51,431 bases of DNA from Verrucomicrobiota bacterium (GTDB lineage Bacteria; Verrucomicrobiota; Verrucomicrobiia; Limisphaerales; JAFGQR01): NCBI GenBank assembly GCA_016935555.1, contig JAFGQR010000136.1, positions 1 to 51,431 of the forward strand, written 5' to 3'. Position numbers and translations under genes: made by a program. The notes beneath the pieces were generated by a model. It worked only from the letters and a program-made list of their open reading frames with translations. It was not told the DNA's origin and searched no databases. Of this stretch, positions 17,798-25,709 are shown piece after piece (the first letter of the stretch is position 1; each line of letters begins with the position of its first letter).

Positions 17798-19567
17798 ATG
17801 AGAATTGCACGGCTTGCTCCACTGGCGATGGCAGCATGGCTGCCCGCCGCCGGCCCGACCCCGGTCTTCGCCCAGGCGGCGGATGCGGCCCTGAATGCCT
17901 TCTTTCATCAATACCTCGACGCGATGTTCCGCCAGCGGCCCACCGAGGCCACCCAGCTCGGCGACCACCGGTTCGACGGCGCGCTGGAAGACCTGCGTCC
18001 CGAGGCCCGCACGGCCTGGCTGACGCTGGTCCGCCAAACCCTGGAGGCCCTGCCCCGCCAGGTCAACTACGAGACGCTGTCGCGCCCGGGCCGGATCGAT
18101 TTCGAGATTTTCCGGGACGAGTTGCGTCGGACACTGTGGCTGTTTGAAAACACCCGGCCTTTCGAGGAGGATCCGCGCGTCTACAACACCTACTTGAGCG
18201 ACAGCGTCTACCTGCTGCTCTCCCAGTCCACCCTGCCGCGCGAAGCCAATGTCTCCAATTGCCTCGCCCGCATCGCCCAGTTCCCCCGCGTGGTTGCCGC
18301 CGCCAAAGCCAGCCTCCGCAACCCGCCCCGCGTGCTCCTGGACACGGCCATTCGCCAGAACCGCGGCGCCATCCGGTTTTACCAGTCCGACCTTTTCCTG
18401 CTGGCGGGCAACACCCGCCAGCGGGACGCGCTCGAGGCGGCCGCGCGCCAAGCCGTGGCGTGCCTCGAGGACTACCAGGCCTATCTCGAACAGGACCTGC
18501 GCCCGCGCGCCAACGGGGAATGGCGCCTGGGCCGGGACAAGTTCGCCCGCAAACTGGAACTGACACTGGACGCGGGGCAGACGGCCGACCAGGTGCTGGC
18601 CGATGCGCAGGCCGAATACGAGCGTGTCGTGCGCGAGATGTTCGTGGTGGCGCGCCAACTGTGGAGCCGGTGTTTCCCGGGGCGCGCCCTGCCGCCCGAC
18701 GATGCGCCCGGCCGGCAGGCGACCATCCGGCAGGTGCTCGCCCACGTGGCCCGGGACCATGGCAAGCCGGAACATCTTGTGCGCGATGTCCGGGCGGCGG
18801 TCGCGCAGCTCAAGCGCTTCATTGCCGCCGCCGACCTCGTGCGGCTGCCCGAACCGGACCGGTGCCGGATCATCGAGATGCCCGAGTTCCAGCGCGGCAA
18901 TTCGACCGCCTACATGAATTCGCCGCCGCCGCTCGACCCCCACGCCACCGGCTATTTTGCCGTCAGCCCGCCGCCCCGGGATTGGGACGCCGCGCGGGTG
19001 CGGAGTTATCTCGAGGAATACAACCGCCACATGCTGCACATTCTGACGATCCACGAGGCCTTCCCGGGCCATTACGTGCAATACGAATACGCCAACCGCC
19101 AGCCCTCGCCGATCCGCCGGGTGCTGGCCTCCGGAGTCTACGTCGAGGGGTGGGCCGTCTATACCGAGCAGATGCTCCTCGACCAGGGGTACGGTGACGG
19201 CGATCTCGCGCTGCGGCTGACCCAGCTCAAGTTCTATCTGAGGGCGGTCGTCAATGCCCTCCTCGACCATCACATGCACTGCAACCGCATGACCGATGAC
19301 GCCGCGCTGGCCCTGCTCACCGAAGGCGCCTTCCAGTCCGAGGGCGAAGCCCGGTTGAAGATCATCCGCGCCAAGCAGAGTTCGGCGCAGTTGTCCACCT
19401 ACTTTGTCGGGCGCATGGCCCACTATCGCCTGCGCCAGCAAATCCAGCGCGAGCTGGGTGACGCCTTCCAGCTCGGCCGCTACCACGAAGCCGTTTTGGA
19501 CTGCGGGCCGGTGCCGGTCAAACACATGCCCGAAGGGGTGCGGGAACGCCTCAAGCAGCCGCGATGA
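17798..19567 (+). CDS. DUF885 family putative metallopeptidase, exported
   Basis: A 589-residue protein with a signal peptide (about 1-25, ending near VFAQA) and a DUF885 domain. The family is related to M32-like zinc peptidases. Here the presumed zinc site is HEAFPGHY (near 418-425), an HExxxGH variant, with a distal glutamate in EGWAVYTEQ about 30 residues later. Family members are thought to act on short peptides outside the cytoplasm, but this is not established for this protein. The stop overlaps the ATG of the POT transporter (ATGA), and a DPP-IV-like peptidase follows. The trio suggests extracellular peptide breakdown coupled to uptake. Confidence 0.88.
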   Translation: MRIARLAPLAMAAWLPAAGPTPVFAQAADAALNAFFHQYLDAMFRQRPTEATQLGDHRFDGALEDLRPEARTAWLTLVRQTLEALPRQVNYETLSRPGRIDFEIFRDELRRTLWLFENTRPFEEDPRVYNTYLSDSVYLLLSQSTLPREANVSNCLARIAQFPRVVAAAKASLRNPPRVLLDTAIRQNRGAIRFYQSDLFLLAGNTRQRDALEAAARQAVACLEDYQAYLEQDLRPRANGEWRLGRDKFARKLELTLDAGQTADQVLADAQAEYERVVREMFVVARQLWSRCFPGRALPPDDAPGRQATIRQVLAHVARDHGKPEHLVRDVRAAVAQLKRFIAAADLVRLPEPDRCRIIEMPEFQRGNSTAYMNSPPPLDPHATGYFAVSPPPRDWDAARVRSYLEEYNRHMLHILTIHEAFPGHYVQYEYANRQPSPIRRVLASGVYVEGWAVYTEQMLLDQGYGDGDLALRLTQLKFYLRAVVNALLDHHMHCNRMTDDAALALLTEGAFQSEGEARLKIIRAKQSSAQLSTYFVGRMAHYRLRQQIQRELGDAFQLGRYHEAVLDCGPVPVKHMPEGVRERLKQPR

Positions 19568-21150
19568 ACCGCCGCCCCTCCAGGCCCCGCGGCCACCCGG
19601 GCGGGCTCTACCCGCTGTTCTTCACCGAGATGTGGGAGCGGTTCAGCTATTATGGAATGCGCGCCCTGCTCGTGCTGTTCATGGTCGAAGGCGCCGACGG
19701 CGGCGGGTTGGGATTCGACACCCCGCGCGCCAGCCTGATCTACGGCACCTACACCATGAGCGTCTACATGCTCTCCATCCCCGGCGGGTTCATCGCCGAC
19801 AATTTCCTCGGCGCCCGCCTCTCGGTGCTATGGGGAGGCGTGGTCATCATGCTGGGCCATTTCACCCTCGCCATCCCCGCCCACTCCACCTTCTACCTCG
19901 GCCTCGTCCTCATCGCCCTCGGCACCGGCCTCCTCAAACCCAACATCAGCACCATGGTCGGCAGCCTCTACACGCCAGGCGACCCCCGTCGCGACGCCGG
20001 GTTCTCAATGTTCTACATGGGCATCAACCTCGGCGCGTTCACCGCACCGCTCGTCACCGGCTGGCTCGCCCAAAGCACCGTCTGCAAGGAAATGCTCGCC
20101 GCCGCCGGCTTCAATCCGCTCCACAGCTGGCACTGGGGCTTCGCCGCCGCCGGCGTCGGGATGATGTTCGGCCTGATCGTCTACCTGCTCTCCGCCCGGC
20201 GTCTGGCCCACGTGGGCCACCCCCCTCCGCCGACCGCCCGCCGGCCTTGGACCCTGCTCGCCCTCGTCCTGCTCGGCGCCGCCGCCCTGTTCGGCATCGT
20301 GCGCCTCTCGGACACCGATCCCAGGTTCGCCTGGCTCCGCTACGGCTATGTCGCCGTCCCCCTCCTCCTGATCCTGTGGTTCGGAATCGGCCCGCGCACC
20401 CGGGCTCCCGCCGTCTCGTCCTCCGGCCAAGGCCGGCGGCCGGCGTCTGCGGACATGGATGCGGGCGGTGAGCGCAAGCGCATTGCGGCGATCCTGGTGT
20501 TCTCCCTGGCGGCGCTGGTCTTCTGGGCCATCTTCGAGCAGGCGGGCTCGACCATTTCGCTGTTTGCGGACGAGTTGACGGACCGGACGCTGCCCAACGA
20601 CGGGGCGGTCACGGTGCTGGGGTGGACGGTGCGGATCGGGAGTCCGTTTCCTTCCGCGTGGTTCCAGTCGGTGAATTCGCTTTTCGTGATTCTGCTGGCG
20701 CCGTGTTTTGCGTGGCTGTGGGTGCGGCTGGGGGACCGGCAACCTTCGGCCCCGGTCAAGTTCACGTTGGGTCTGGTGTTTCTCGGCCTGTCGTTCCTGC
20801 TCATGGTTCCCGCCGCCTCGCTCACCGCCGCCGGCCGGGTCAGCCCCTGGTGGATCATCGGCCTGTTCTTCCTCCAAACCGTGGGCGAACTGTGCCTCAG
20901 CCCCGTGGGCCTGAGCACCATGACCAAGCTCGCCCCCGCGCGGCTGCTGGGACTGGTCATGGGCATCTGGTTCCTCGCCGCCGCCATGGGCAACAAGCTC
21001 GCCGGCGTCCTCGCCGGCGACTTCACCTCCACCGACAGCCACGCCCTTGCCCGGTTCTTCCTCGAACAAGCCCTCTGGGTCGCCGTCGCCACCGTCGCCC
21101 TCCTCGCCTGCGTCCCCTGGGTCAAACGGCTCATGGGCACTGTCAAATGA
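19564..21150 (+). CDS. POT/PTR family proton-coupled peptide transporter
   Basis: A 528-residue major-facilitator protein of the POT family with about 14 predicted membrane segments. It has the signature FTEMWERFSYYGMRALL, containing ExxERFxYYG, at about 20-36. The segment KPNISTMVGSLYTPGDPRRDAGFSMFYMGIN is another POT hallmark (split in two motifs: GTGLLKPNIS and FYMGINLGA). These transporters import di- and tripeptides with protons. Its ATG overlaps the stop of the DUF885 gene, so the two are translationally coupled. A long loop near 275-300 is rich in Arg/Pro/Gly. Substrate range cannot be told from sequence. Confidence 0.93.
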   Translation: MNRRPSRPRGHPGGLYPLFFTEMWERFSYYGMRALLVLFMVEGADGGGLGFDTPRASLIYGTYTMSVYMLSIPGGFIADNFLGARLSVLWGGVVIMLGHFTLAIPAHSTFYLGLVLIALGTGLLKPNISTMVGSLYTPGDPRRDAGFSMFYMGINLGAFTAPLVTGWLAQSTVCKEMLAAAGFNPLHSWHWGFAAAGVGMMFGLIVYLLSARRLAHVGHPPPPTARRPWTLLALVLLGAAALFGIVRLSDTDPRFAWLRYGYVAVPLLLILWFGIGPRTRAPAVSSSGQGRRPASADMDAGGERKRIAAILVFSLAALVFWAIFEQAGSTISLFADELTDRTLPNDGAVTVLGWTVRIGSPFPSAWFQSVNSLFVILLAPCFAWLWVRLGDRQPSAPVKFTLGLVFLGLSFLLMVPAASLTAAGRVSPWWIIGLFFLQTVGELCLSPVGLSTMTKLAPARLLGLVMGIWFLAAAMGNKLAGVLAGDFTSTDSHALARFFLEQALWVAVATVALLACVPWVKRLMGTVK

Positions 21151-21432
21151 CCCGGCCAATGAGAGCCAGGACGAATCGAGGTCATCGCACGAATCGGGCT
21201 CAGCTCAGGACAATGGACCCGACCCTCATTGCGATCCCCGGTCACATCCTGCGTATTCCGCGGCCATGCACACACCGATTCCGATTTGATCCGGAGAGTT
21301 TTCCGGCCGCACTCCGAAAGTGTTGAGGAGTCCGCCGGCCGGTGCTCCCGTCCATCCGGACAGCGTTCCGTCCGTTCACGAAGGTTGCGCTCCGCACTTC
21401 ACCTGGGCGGGCGATGGCGCTAGACTGCGCCC
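21151..21432. other. Intergenic region upstream of the DPP-IV-like gene
   Basis: About 280 bp with no supported gene. The only notable signal is the promoter at its 3' end (21398-21426). No terminator-type hairpin with a T tract was recognised after the transporter gene. Confidence 0.4.
21398..21426 (+). promoter_or_regulatory. Predicted promoter of the DPP-IV-like gene
   Basis: TTCACC (21398-21403) and TAGACT (21421-21426) are separated by 17 nt. The -10 ends 6 nt before the ATG at 21433, which makes the mRNA leaderless if that ATG is used. Confidence 0.5.
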
Positions 21433-23760
21433 ATGTGGTTCATGGCATTCGATGGTGTGTGCCCGCGGCAGCAGGGCGGTCGGAGGATGGCGGCAGCCAT
21501 GGCGAGAGCGCCCGGCGGCTTCTTCGCGGGTGTCCTGGGGCTTGGTCTGCTCGCTTCCTTCTGCCCCGCCGCGGAACCGCCCCCCGACCCGTCGCTTCTC
21601 ACCCTGGACCGCATCTTCGCCGGCAACGAATTCAACACCGGGGACGATCGGCTGGGGCGGTGGCTGAAGGACGGTTCCGGGTACACCAGGCTCGAGCCGT
21701 CGCCGAACCTCAAGCAGGCGCGCGACCTGGTGCGCTATGACCCCGCCACGGGCGCCCGCACCGTCCTCGTGCCGGCCAGCCGCCTGATTCCCCCCGGTGC
21801 GACGGAGCCGCTGAACGTGGACGACTACGCGTGGTCGGACAACCACCGGCGCCTGTTGCTGTTCACCAACAGCCGGCGCGTCTGGCGCCAGAACACGCGC
21901 GGCGACTACTGGGTGCTCGACTTGGCCAGCGGACGGCTCCGGCAGCTCGGCAGCCGGACCGAGCCGGCAACGCTCATGTTCGCCACCTTCTCGCCCGATG
22001 CCCGCCGGGTGGCGTATGTGTGGCGACACAATCTCTACGTGCAGGACTTGGACGACCTTCGGATCACCCCGCTGACGGCCGACGGCTCGGACACCGTGAT
22101 CAACGGCACGGCGGACTGGGTTTGCGAGGAGGAGTTCTACCTGCGCCGCGCCTTTCGCTGGAGTCCCGACAGCACCCGGATCGCCTATTGGCAGTTCGAC
22201 GTGTCCCACGTGCCCGAATACCATCTCCTCAACACCACCGCCTCCCTCTACCCGCAGGTCACCTCCTTCCGCTACCCCAAGGCGGGCCAGACCAATGCCG
22301 CCTGCCGCGTCGGCGTCGTTCCCGCCACCGGCGGCCCCACCCGCTGGTTCCACCCCAACCCCGACCCCCGCAACCATTATATCCCCGAAATGGAATGGGC
22401 CCCCGACTCCACAAGCGTCGTCTTCCAGGAATTGAATCGCCTCCAGAATCGCAACCGCCTCGTCCGCGCCCGTGTCCGCTCCGGCAGGATGCGGGATCTC
22501 CATGTGGAGGCCGATGACGCCTGGGTGGACGTCAACGCGGACTGGCACTGGCTCGGCGCGGGCTCGCATTTCCTGTGGCTCAGCGAGAAGGCCGGCTGGC
22601 GCCAGCTCTATCGAATCTCGAAAAGCGGCCGCGAAAAGACCCTGCTGACCCCCGGCGCCTACGACGTGGTGCGTGTGGCGGGGATCGACGAGGCGCTGGG
22701 CTGGGTCTACATCATCGCGTCGCCGGACGACTCCACCCAGCGTTACCTCTACCGCGTGCCGCTCCGCCACGGCGGCCCGCCCGAACGCGTCACTCCCGCC
22801 GACCGGCCTGGCACCCACGCCTACTCCCTGTCCCCCGACGCGCGCTGGGCCTTCCACACCCGGTCCCGCTTCGGCCAGCCCCCCGTCAGCGCCTTGATCC
22901 GGCTGCCGGAACACCGCACGGTGCGGCTGCTGGCCGACAACGCCAAGCTGCAGGCGGCGCTCGACGCGCTGAAACCCACCCCCGCCGAACTGTTCCGCGT
23001 GGCCATCGGCGAGGGCGTGGAGCTGGACGCGTGGTGTCTGAAACCGCCGGAGTTCGATCCGGCCCGGAAATACCCGCTGCTCCTGCACGTCTATGGCGAG
23101 CCGGCCGGCCAGACCGTCCTGGATCGCTGGGGTGGCGACACGCATCTGTGGCACCGGTTTCTCGCCCAGCAGGGCTATCTCGTGATGAGCTTCGAGAACC
23201 GCGGCACCGCCGCGCCCCGCGGACGCCAGTGGCGCAAGTGCATCTACCGGCAGGTGGGCGTTCTGGCCGCCGCCGACCAGGCCGCCGCCCTGAGGAAGGT
23301 CCTCGAGCAACGGCCCTATGTGGACCCGGCCCGGGTGGGGATCTGGGGATGGAGCGGCGGCGGCAGCATGACGCTCAACGCGATCTTCCGTTACCCGGAC
23401 CTCTACCGCGCCGGGATGGCGATCGCGTTCGTCAGCGACCTGCGCTTTTACGACACCATTTACCAGGAGCGCTACATGGGATTGCCCGGTGAAAACGACG
23501 CCGGCTACCGCAACGGATCCCCCATCACCTTCGCCCACCAGCTCAAAGGCCGCCTCCTGCTCGTCTATGGGACCGGCGACGACAACTGCCACTACCAAAA
23601 CTGCGAAGCGCTCGTCAACGAACTGGTCCGGCACAACAAACCGTTTGACATGCTCGCCTACCCCAACCGCCGCCACGGCATCTCCGAAGGCAACAACACC
23701 CGGCGCCACCTGTTCGGCCAGTTGACCCGTTACCTGCAGCAACAACTGCCCCGCCCGTGA
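21433..23760 (+). CDS. Dipeptidyl peptidase IV-like S9 serine peptidase, exported
   Basis: A 775-residue S9B-type peptidase: an N-terminal beta-propeller (about 50-540, with DPPIV_N-like repeats) and a C-terminal alpha/beta hydrolase. The catalytic serine is in GWSGGG (near 638-643), the aspartate in GTGDDNCH (near 714) and the histidine in RRHGIS (near 748). Two glutamates in CEEEFYLRR (near 233) match the DPP-IV substrate-binding Glu pair, supporting removal of X-Pro dipeptides. A signal peptide starts at the ATG 21487 or 21499, ending near PAAE. The ATG at 21433 fits the promoter spacing, so the start is uncertain by up to 22 codons. It ends the peptide-use gene cluster. Confidence 0.9.
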   Translation: MWFMAFDGVCPRQQGGRRMAAAMARAPGGFFAGVLGLGLLASFCPAAEPPPDPSLLTLDRIFAGNEFNTGDDRLGRWLKDGSGYTRLEPSPNLKQARDLVRYDPATGARTVLVPASRLIPPGATEPLNVDDYAWSDNHRRLLLFTNSRRVWRQNTRGDYWVLDLASGRLRQLGSRTEPATLMFATFSPDARRVAYVWRHNLYVQDLDDLRITPLTADGSDTVINGTADWVCEEEFYLRRAFRWSPDSTRIAYWQFDVSHVPEYHLLNTTASLYPQVTSFRYPKAGQTNAACRVGVVPATGGPTRWFHPNPDPRNHYIPEMEWAPDSTSVVFQELNRLQNRNRLVRARVRSGRMRDLHVEADDAWVDVNADWHWLGAGSHFLWLSEKAGWRQLYRISKSGREKTLLTPGAYDVVRVAGIDEALGWVYIIASPDDSTQRYLYRVPLRHGGPPERVTPADRPGTHAYSLSPDARWAFHTRSRFGQPPVSALIRLPEHRTVRLLADNAKLQAALDALKPTPAELFRVAIGEGVELDAWCLKPPEFDPARKYPLLLHVYGEPAGQTVLDRWGGDTHLWHRFLAQQGYLVMSFENRGTAAPRGRQWRKCIYRQVGVLAAADQAAALRKVLEQRPYVDPARVGIWGWSGGGSMTLNAIFRYPDLYRAGMAIAFVSDLRFYDTIYQERYMGLPGENDAGYRNGSPITFAHQLKGRLLLVYGTGDDNCHYQNCEALVNELVRHNKPFDMLAYPNRRHGISEGNNTRRHLFGQLTRYLQQQLPRP

Positions 23761-23788
23761 AGCGTCAAGGAGCGCGCCGCGTGGCGGT

Positions 23789-23811
23789 AGGGACGCGTTC
23801 CACCGCGTCCC
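23789..23811 (+). repeat. GGGACGCG hairpin repeat, copy 1
   Basis: Perfect 8-bp arms GGGACGCG and CGCGTCCC surround a 6-nt loop (TTCCAC). The 23-bp unit is the exact reverse complement of 23930-23952, and it is preceded by GGT, giving the GGTAGGG start shared with the other family. Confidence 0.85.
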
Positions 23812-23929
23812 TGACTTTCTCCTTCAGGACGGGCTTCCGCCCAACCCCTCGACCCCGACAGGCCCGGACCGCCCCGAAGGTTCCCTTCGCCCGAGTTCCC
23901 AACCCTCGCCGCCGCCAAGGCGGACAAAT

Positions 23930-23952
23930 GGGACGCGGTGGAACGCGTCCCT
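23930..23952 (-). repeat. GGGACGCG hairpin repeat, copy 2
   Basis: Exact inverted copy of 23789-23811, 118 bp downstream. The two could pair with each other as well as fold locally. Confidence 0.85.
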
Positions 23953-23984
23953 GCCTTCGCGACGCGTGCGCTCAAGGGAAGAAG

Positions 23985-24028
23985 TCAGGGCTCGACGGAG
24001 TCTCGCCCTACCGGGTTGATGGGCGCGA
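23985..24028 (-). repeat. GGTAGGG-family repeat, copy 3
   Basis: Exact 44-bp inverted match to 17476-17519. It runs directly into the hairpin at 24022-24058. Confidence 0.85.
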
Positions 24029-24058
24029 TGCCTGCCGCTTGGCAGGCGGGATCGCGCC
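24022..24058. repeat. Long interrupted hairpin
   Basis: Outer arms GGCGCGAT (24022-24029) and ATCGCGCC (24051-24058) enclose inner arms CCTGCC (24031-24036) and GGCAGG (24041-24046) with a 4-nt loop. This gives a 14-bp stem with small bulges. It may terminate transcription or belong to the repeat next to it. Confidence 0.7.
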
Positions 24059-24204
24059 TTCCCAGGAACCGCGAGATCCTTCTCGCCATGGTGCTATGAC
24101 GAGATGCGAAGCGGGCCCGCGCCGGTTCATGGCCTCGATTCGCGTCCGATCTTCGGAGGTGTCCGCGTCCCATGGAGGATGACGAGCGGTGGAACGAAAA
24201 CGGT

Positions 24205-24230
24205 CAGCCTCCGACCTCGCGAGGAGGCTG
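24205..24230. terminator. Hairpin, possible terminator of the sugar isomerase gene
   Basis: Perfect 8-bp arms CAGCCTCC (24205-24212) and GGAGGCTG (24223-24230) with a 10-nt loop. It lies downstream of the minus-strand gene. No T tract follows on either strand, so terminator function is uncertain. Confidence 0.35.
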
Positions 24231-24253
24231 GCGTTTCGCGGGAACCGCGTTGT

Positions 24254-24275
24254 CAGGCGCCGCGGGAGGCGCCTG
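24254..24275 (-). terminator. GC-rich hairpin after the sugar isomerase gene
   Basis: Perfect 8-bp arms CAGGCGCC (24254-24261) and GGCGCCTG (24268-24275) with a 6-nt loop, 9 nt past the stop codon of the minus-strand gene. The position suits a terminator, but a U tract is lacking. Confidence 0.45.
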
Positions 24276-24284
24276 GGGAGGCCC

Positions 24285-25304
24285 TCACGCGCCCATGCCG
24301 TCTTCGAACGAGCCTTCGGCGACGGGGAAACAGAGGTGGTCCCGAACGTATTGGATGCCATTGGCGCTGGTGGCATCCAGATCGCGGTAGGCGCTTTCGG
24401 CTTCGACGATGAGGGGGGCGGTTTTTCGGCCCATGATGCTGCAGTAGCGTTTTGGATAGCCAATGTCGATCAGCATTTCGACGTAGCGCAGCATGTTCAG
24501 GTCGCCGCTCGGGATGTCGACGAACTGCATGGCGCGCCCGGGCCAGTTGGGTTCCATCTTGCGCAGGGGCACATTGCGCCGGATGACGTAATTCTTCACG
24601 TGGCAGGCGTGCACGCGGTCGGCCACCTTGCGGAAGCGGGTTTCCCAGGACTCGCCTTCCCAGCAATGGGACGGATCGGCATTGACGCCAAGACATTTGT
24701 CGCCGTCGCAAAACTTCACCAGTTGCAGGAAATCATCGGCGCAGACGGCCCCGGTGCCGGGGTGGATTTCGTGGCAGAGGTATTGGCCGTTGGCGTTGGC
24801 CTTGGCGCGGATTTTGGCGGTCAATTTGGCGAAGCGCTCCCCGCCTTCCTGAATGAGGTCGTAGTCGGAGCCTTTCCAGAAGCCCCACGGGTAGCCCGTG
24901 GCGACTTCCCACCCGAAAGCAACGCCCCAAAACATGGGCACGATCTTGATCCCCAGCTCCGCGCACAGGTCCAGCAGCCGCAGCACGTAATCCTCCGCCC
25001 ATTGCTCGATGTCCTTCAGCGACTTCTTCGCCACGTCGGGCGGAATGAACGGCCGGATGGTCGGGCTGCCCGTCCAGGCCGTGGTGTGCACCCACATCGG
25101 GCAATGCGCCGAGATGCCGTCAAGCGTCATGCCCGCCTCGGCAAACGTGTCCCGGATCTCCTTGGCGCTCTTGCCTTCCACCATGAAATTGGACGGCTGC
25201 GCGCCGGTCGCCCCGGACTGTTTCGCATAGACCAGGAACGCGGCCAGATTCTTCGCCCCGTGTTGGGCTCCTTCGATGCTGGGATGGAAAACAGGTGTTG
25301 CCAT
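24285..25304 (-). CDS. Sugar phosphate isomerase/epimerase family protein (AP endonuclease 2-like TIM barrel)
   Basis: A 339-residue TIM-barrel protein of the xylose isomerase-like/AP endonuclease 2 superfamily. Metal-ligand-like positions are seen in CHEIHPGTG (near 184-192), GVNADPSHCWEG (near 215-226) and HACHVKNY (near 242-249). These carry the usual Glu, Asp and His set. Family members isomerise or epimerise sugars such as hydroxypyruvate or inosose intermediates. The substrate here is unknown. No signal peptide is visible. It stands alone on the minus strand, so operon context gives no clue. Upstream, a TAACCT hexamer (25323-25328) may be part of its promoter, but no -35 is clear. Confidence 0.85.
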   Translation of the reverse strand: MATPVFHPSIEGAQHGAKNLAAFLVYAKQSGATGAQPSNFMVEGKSAKEIRDTFAEAGMTLDGISAHCPMWVHTTAWTGSPTIRPFIPPDVAKKSLKDIEQWAEDYVLRLLDLCAELGIKIVPMFWGVAFGWEVATGYPWGFWKGSDYDLIQEGGERFAKLTAKIRAKANANGQYLCHEIHPGTGAVCADDFLQLVKFCDGDKCLGVNADPSHCWEGESWETRFRKVADRVHACHVKNYVIRRNVPLRKMEPNWPGRAMQFVDIPSGDLNMLRYVEMLIDIGYPKRYCSIMGRKTAPLIVEAESAYRDLDATSANGIQYVRDHLCFPVAEGSFEDGMGA

Positions 25305-25709
25305 AAGTTGTGGTGTTCGCTCAGGTTAATCAGTGTTCCCAGACGGTTTAGCGGTGTCTGCGGCGGAAAGCAACTGGAATTTCACCCACCCCAAGTTCAC
25401 CGGCCAGATTCGGGAATTGCGCGGGCGGACGGCTTCAAGGTAGCTTCCTTCGGTTTTAGAACTTGTGGCGAACAGGTCAGGTTTGACGCCGGGGTGAGCA
25501 CGTCGAGAATCCCATGCCGCCGCGTTGTTGCGGCCCCAGTACGTCCGCCGGGAATCCCGTCCGAAAACGGGGTTGCCGGGCGAGTCGCCGCCCACTCCAG
25601 GCCGCCTCGCCACTCCCCCGGCTCCGTTGCTCGTGACCCCTCCGACTCGTGGCGCGAAGCACCTGGCTGGCCCCACCGACGCCGGAACGGGATTCCGCGC
25701 ACAGTTCTG
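25305..25709. other. Divergent intergenic region
   Basis: About 405 bp between the minus-strand sugar isomerase and the plus-strand barrel protein. A plus-strand frame stays open here but encodes a Pro/Arg/Ser-rich sequence that looks non-coding. TTGCGC (25417-25422) and TAGCTT (25441-25446), 18 nt apart, could be a promoter for the barrel gene with a long leader. Confidence 0.4.

Larger units (their letters stand above)
23761..24284. other. Convergent intergenic region dense in palindromes
   Basis: These 524 bp lie between the plus-strand DPP-IV-like gene and the minus-strand sugar isomerase. No gene is supported. The stretch holds two inverted GGGACGCG hairpins, a GGTAGGG-family copy and three further hairpins (24022-24058, 24205-24230, 24254-24275), some of which may act as terminators for one or both strands. 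Confidence 0.6.

Noticed and set aside
21376..23745. A 789-codon minus-strand open frame opposite the DPP-IV-like gene
   Set aside because: Antisense shadow of a gene with an intact catalytic triad on the plus strand.
24189..25691. The 5' part of a long plus-strand open frame that joins the barrel gene at 25692
   Set aside because: The first 500 codons read antisense to the sugar isomerase and through intergenic DNA and have no family features; only the 3' part is the barrel protein.
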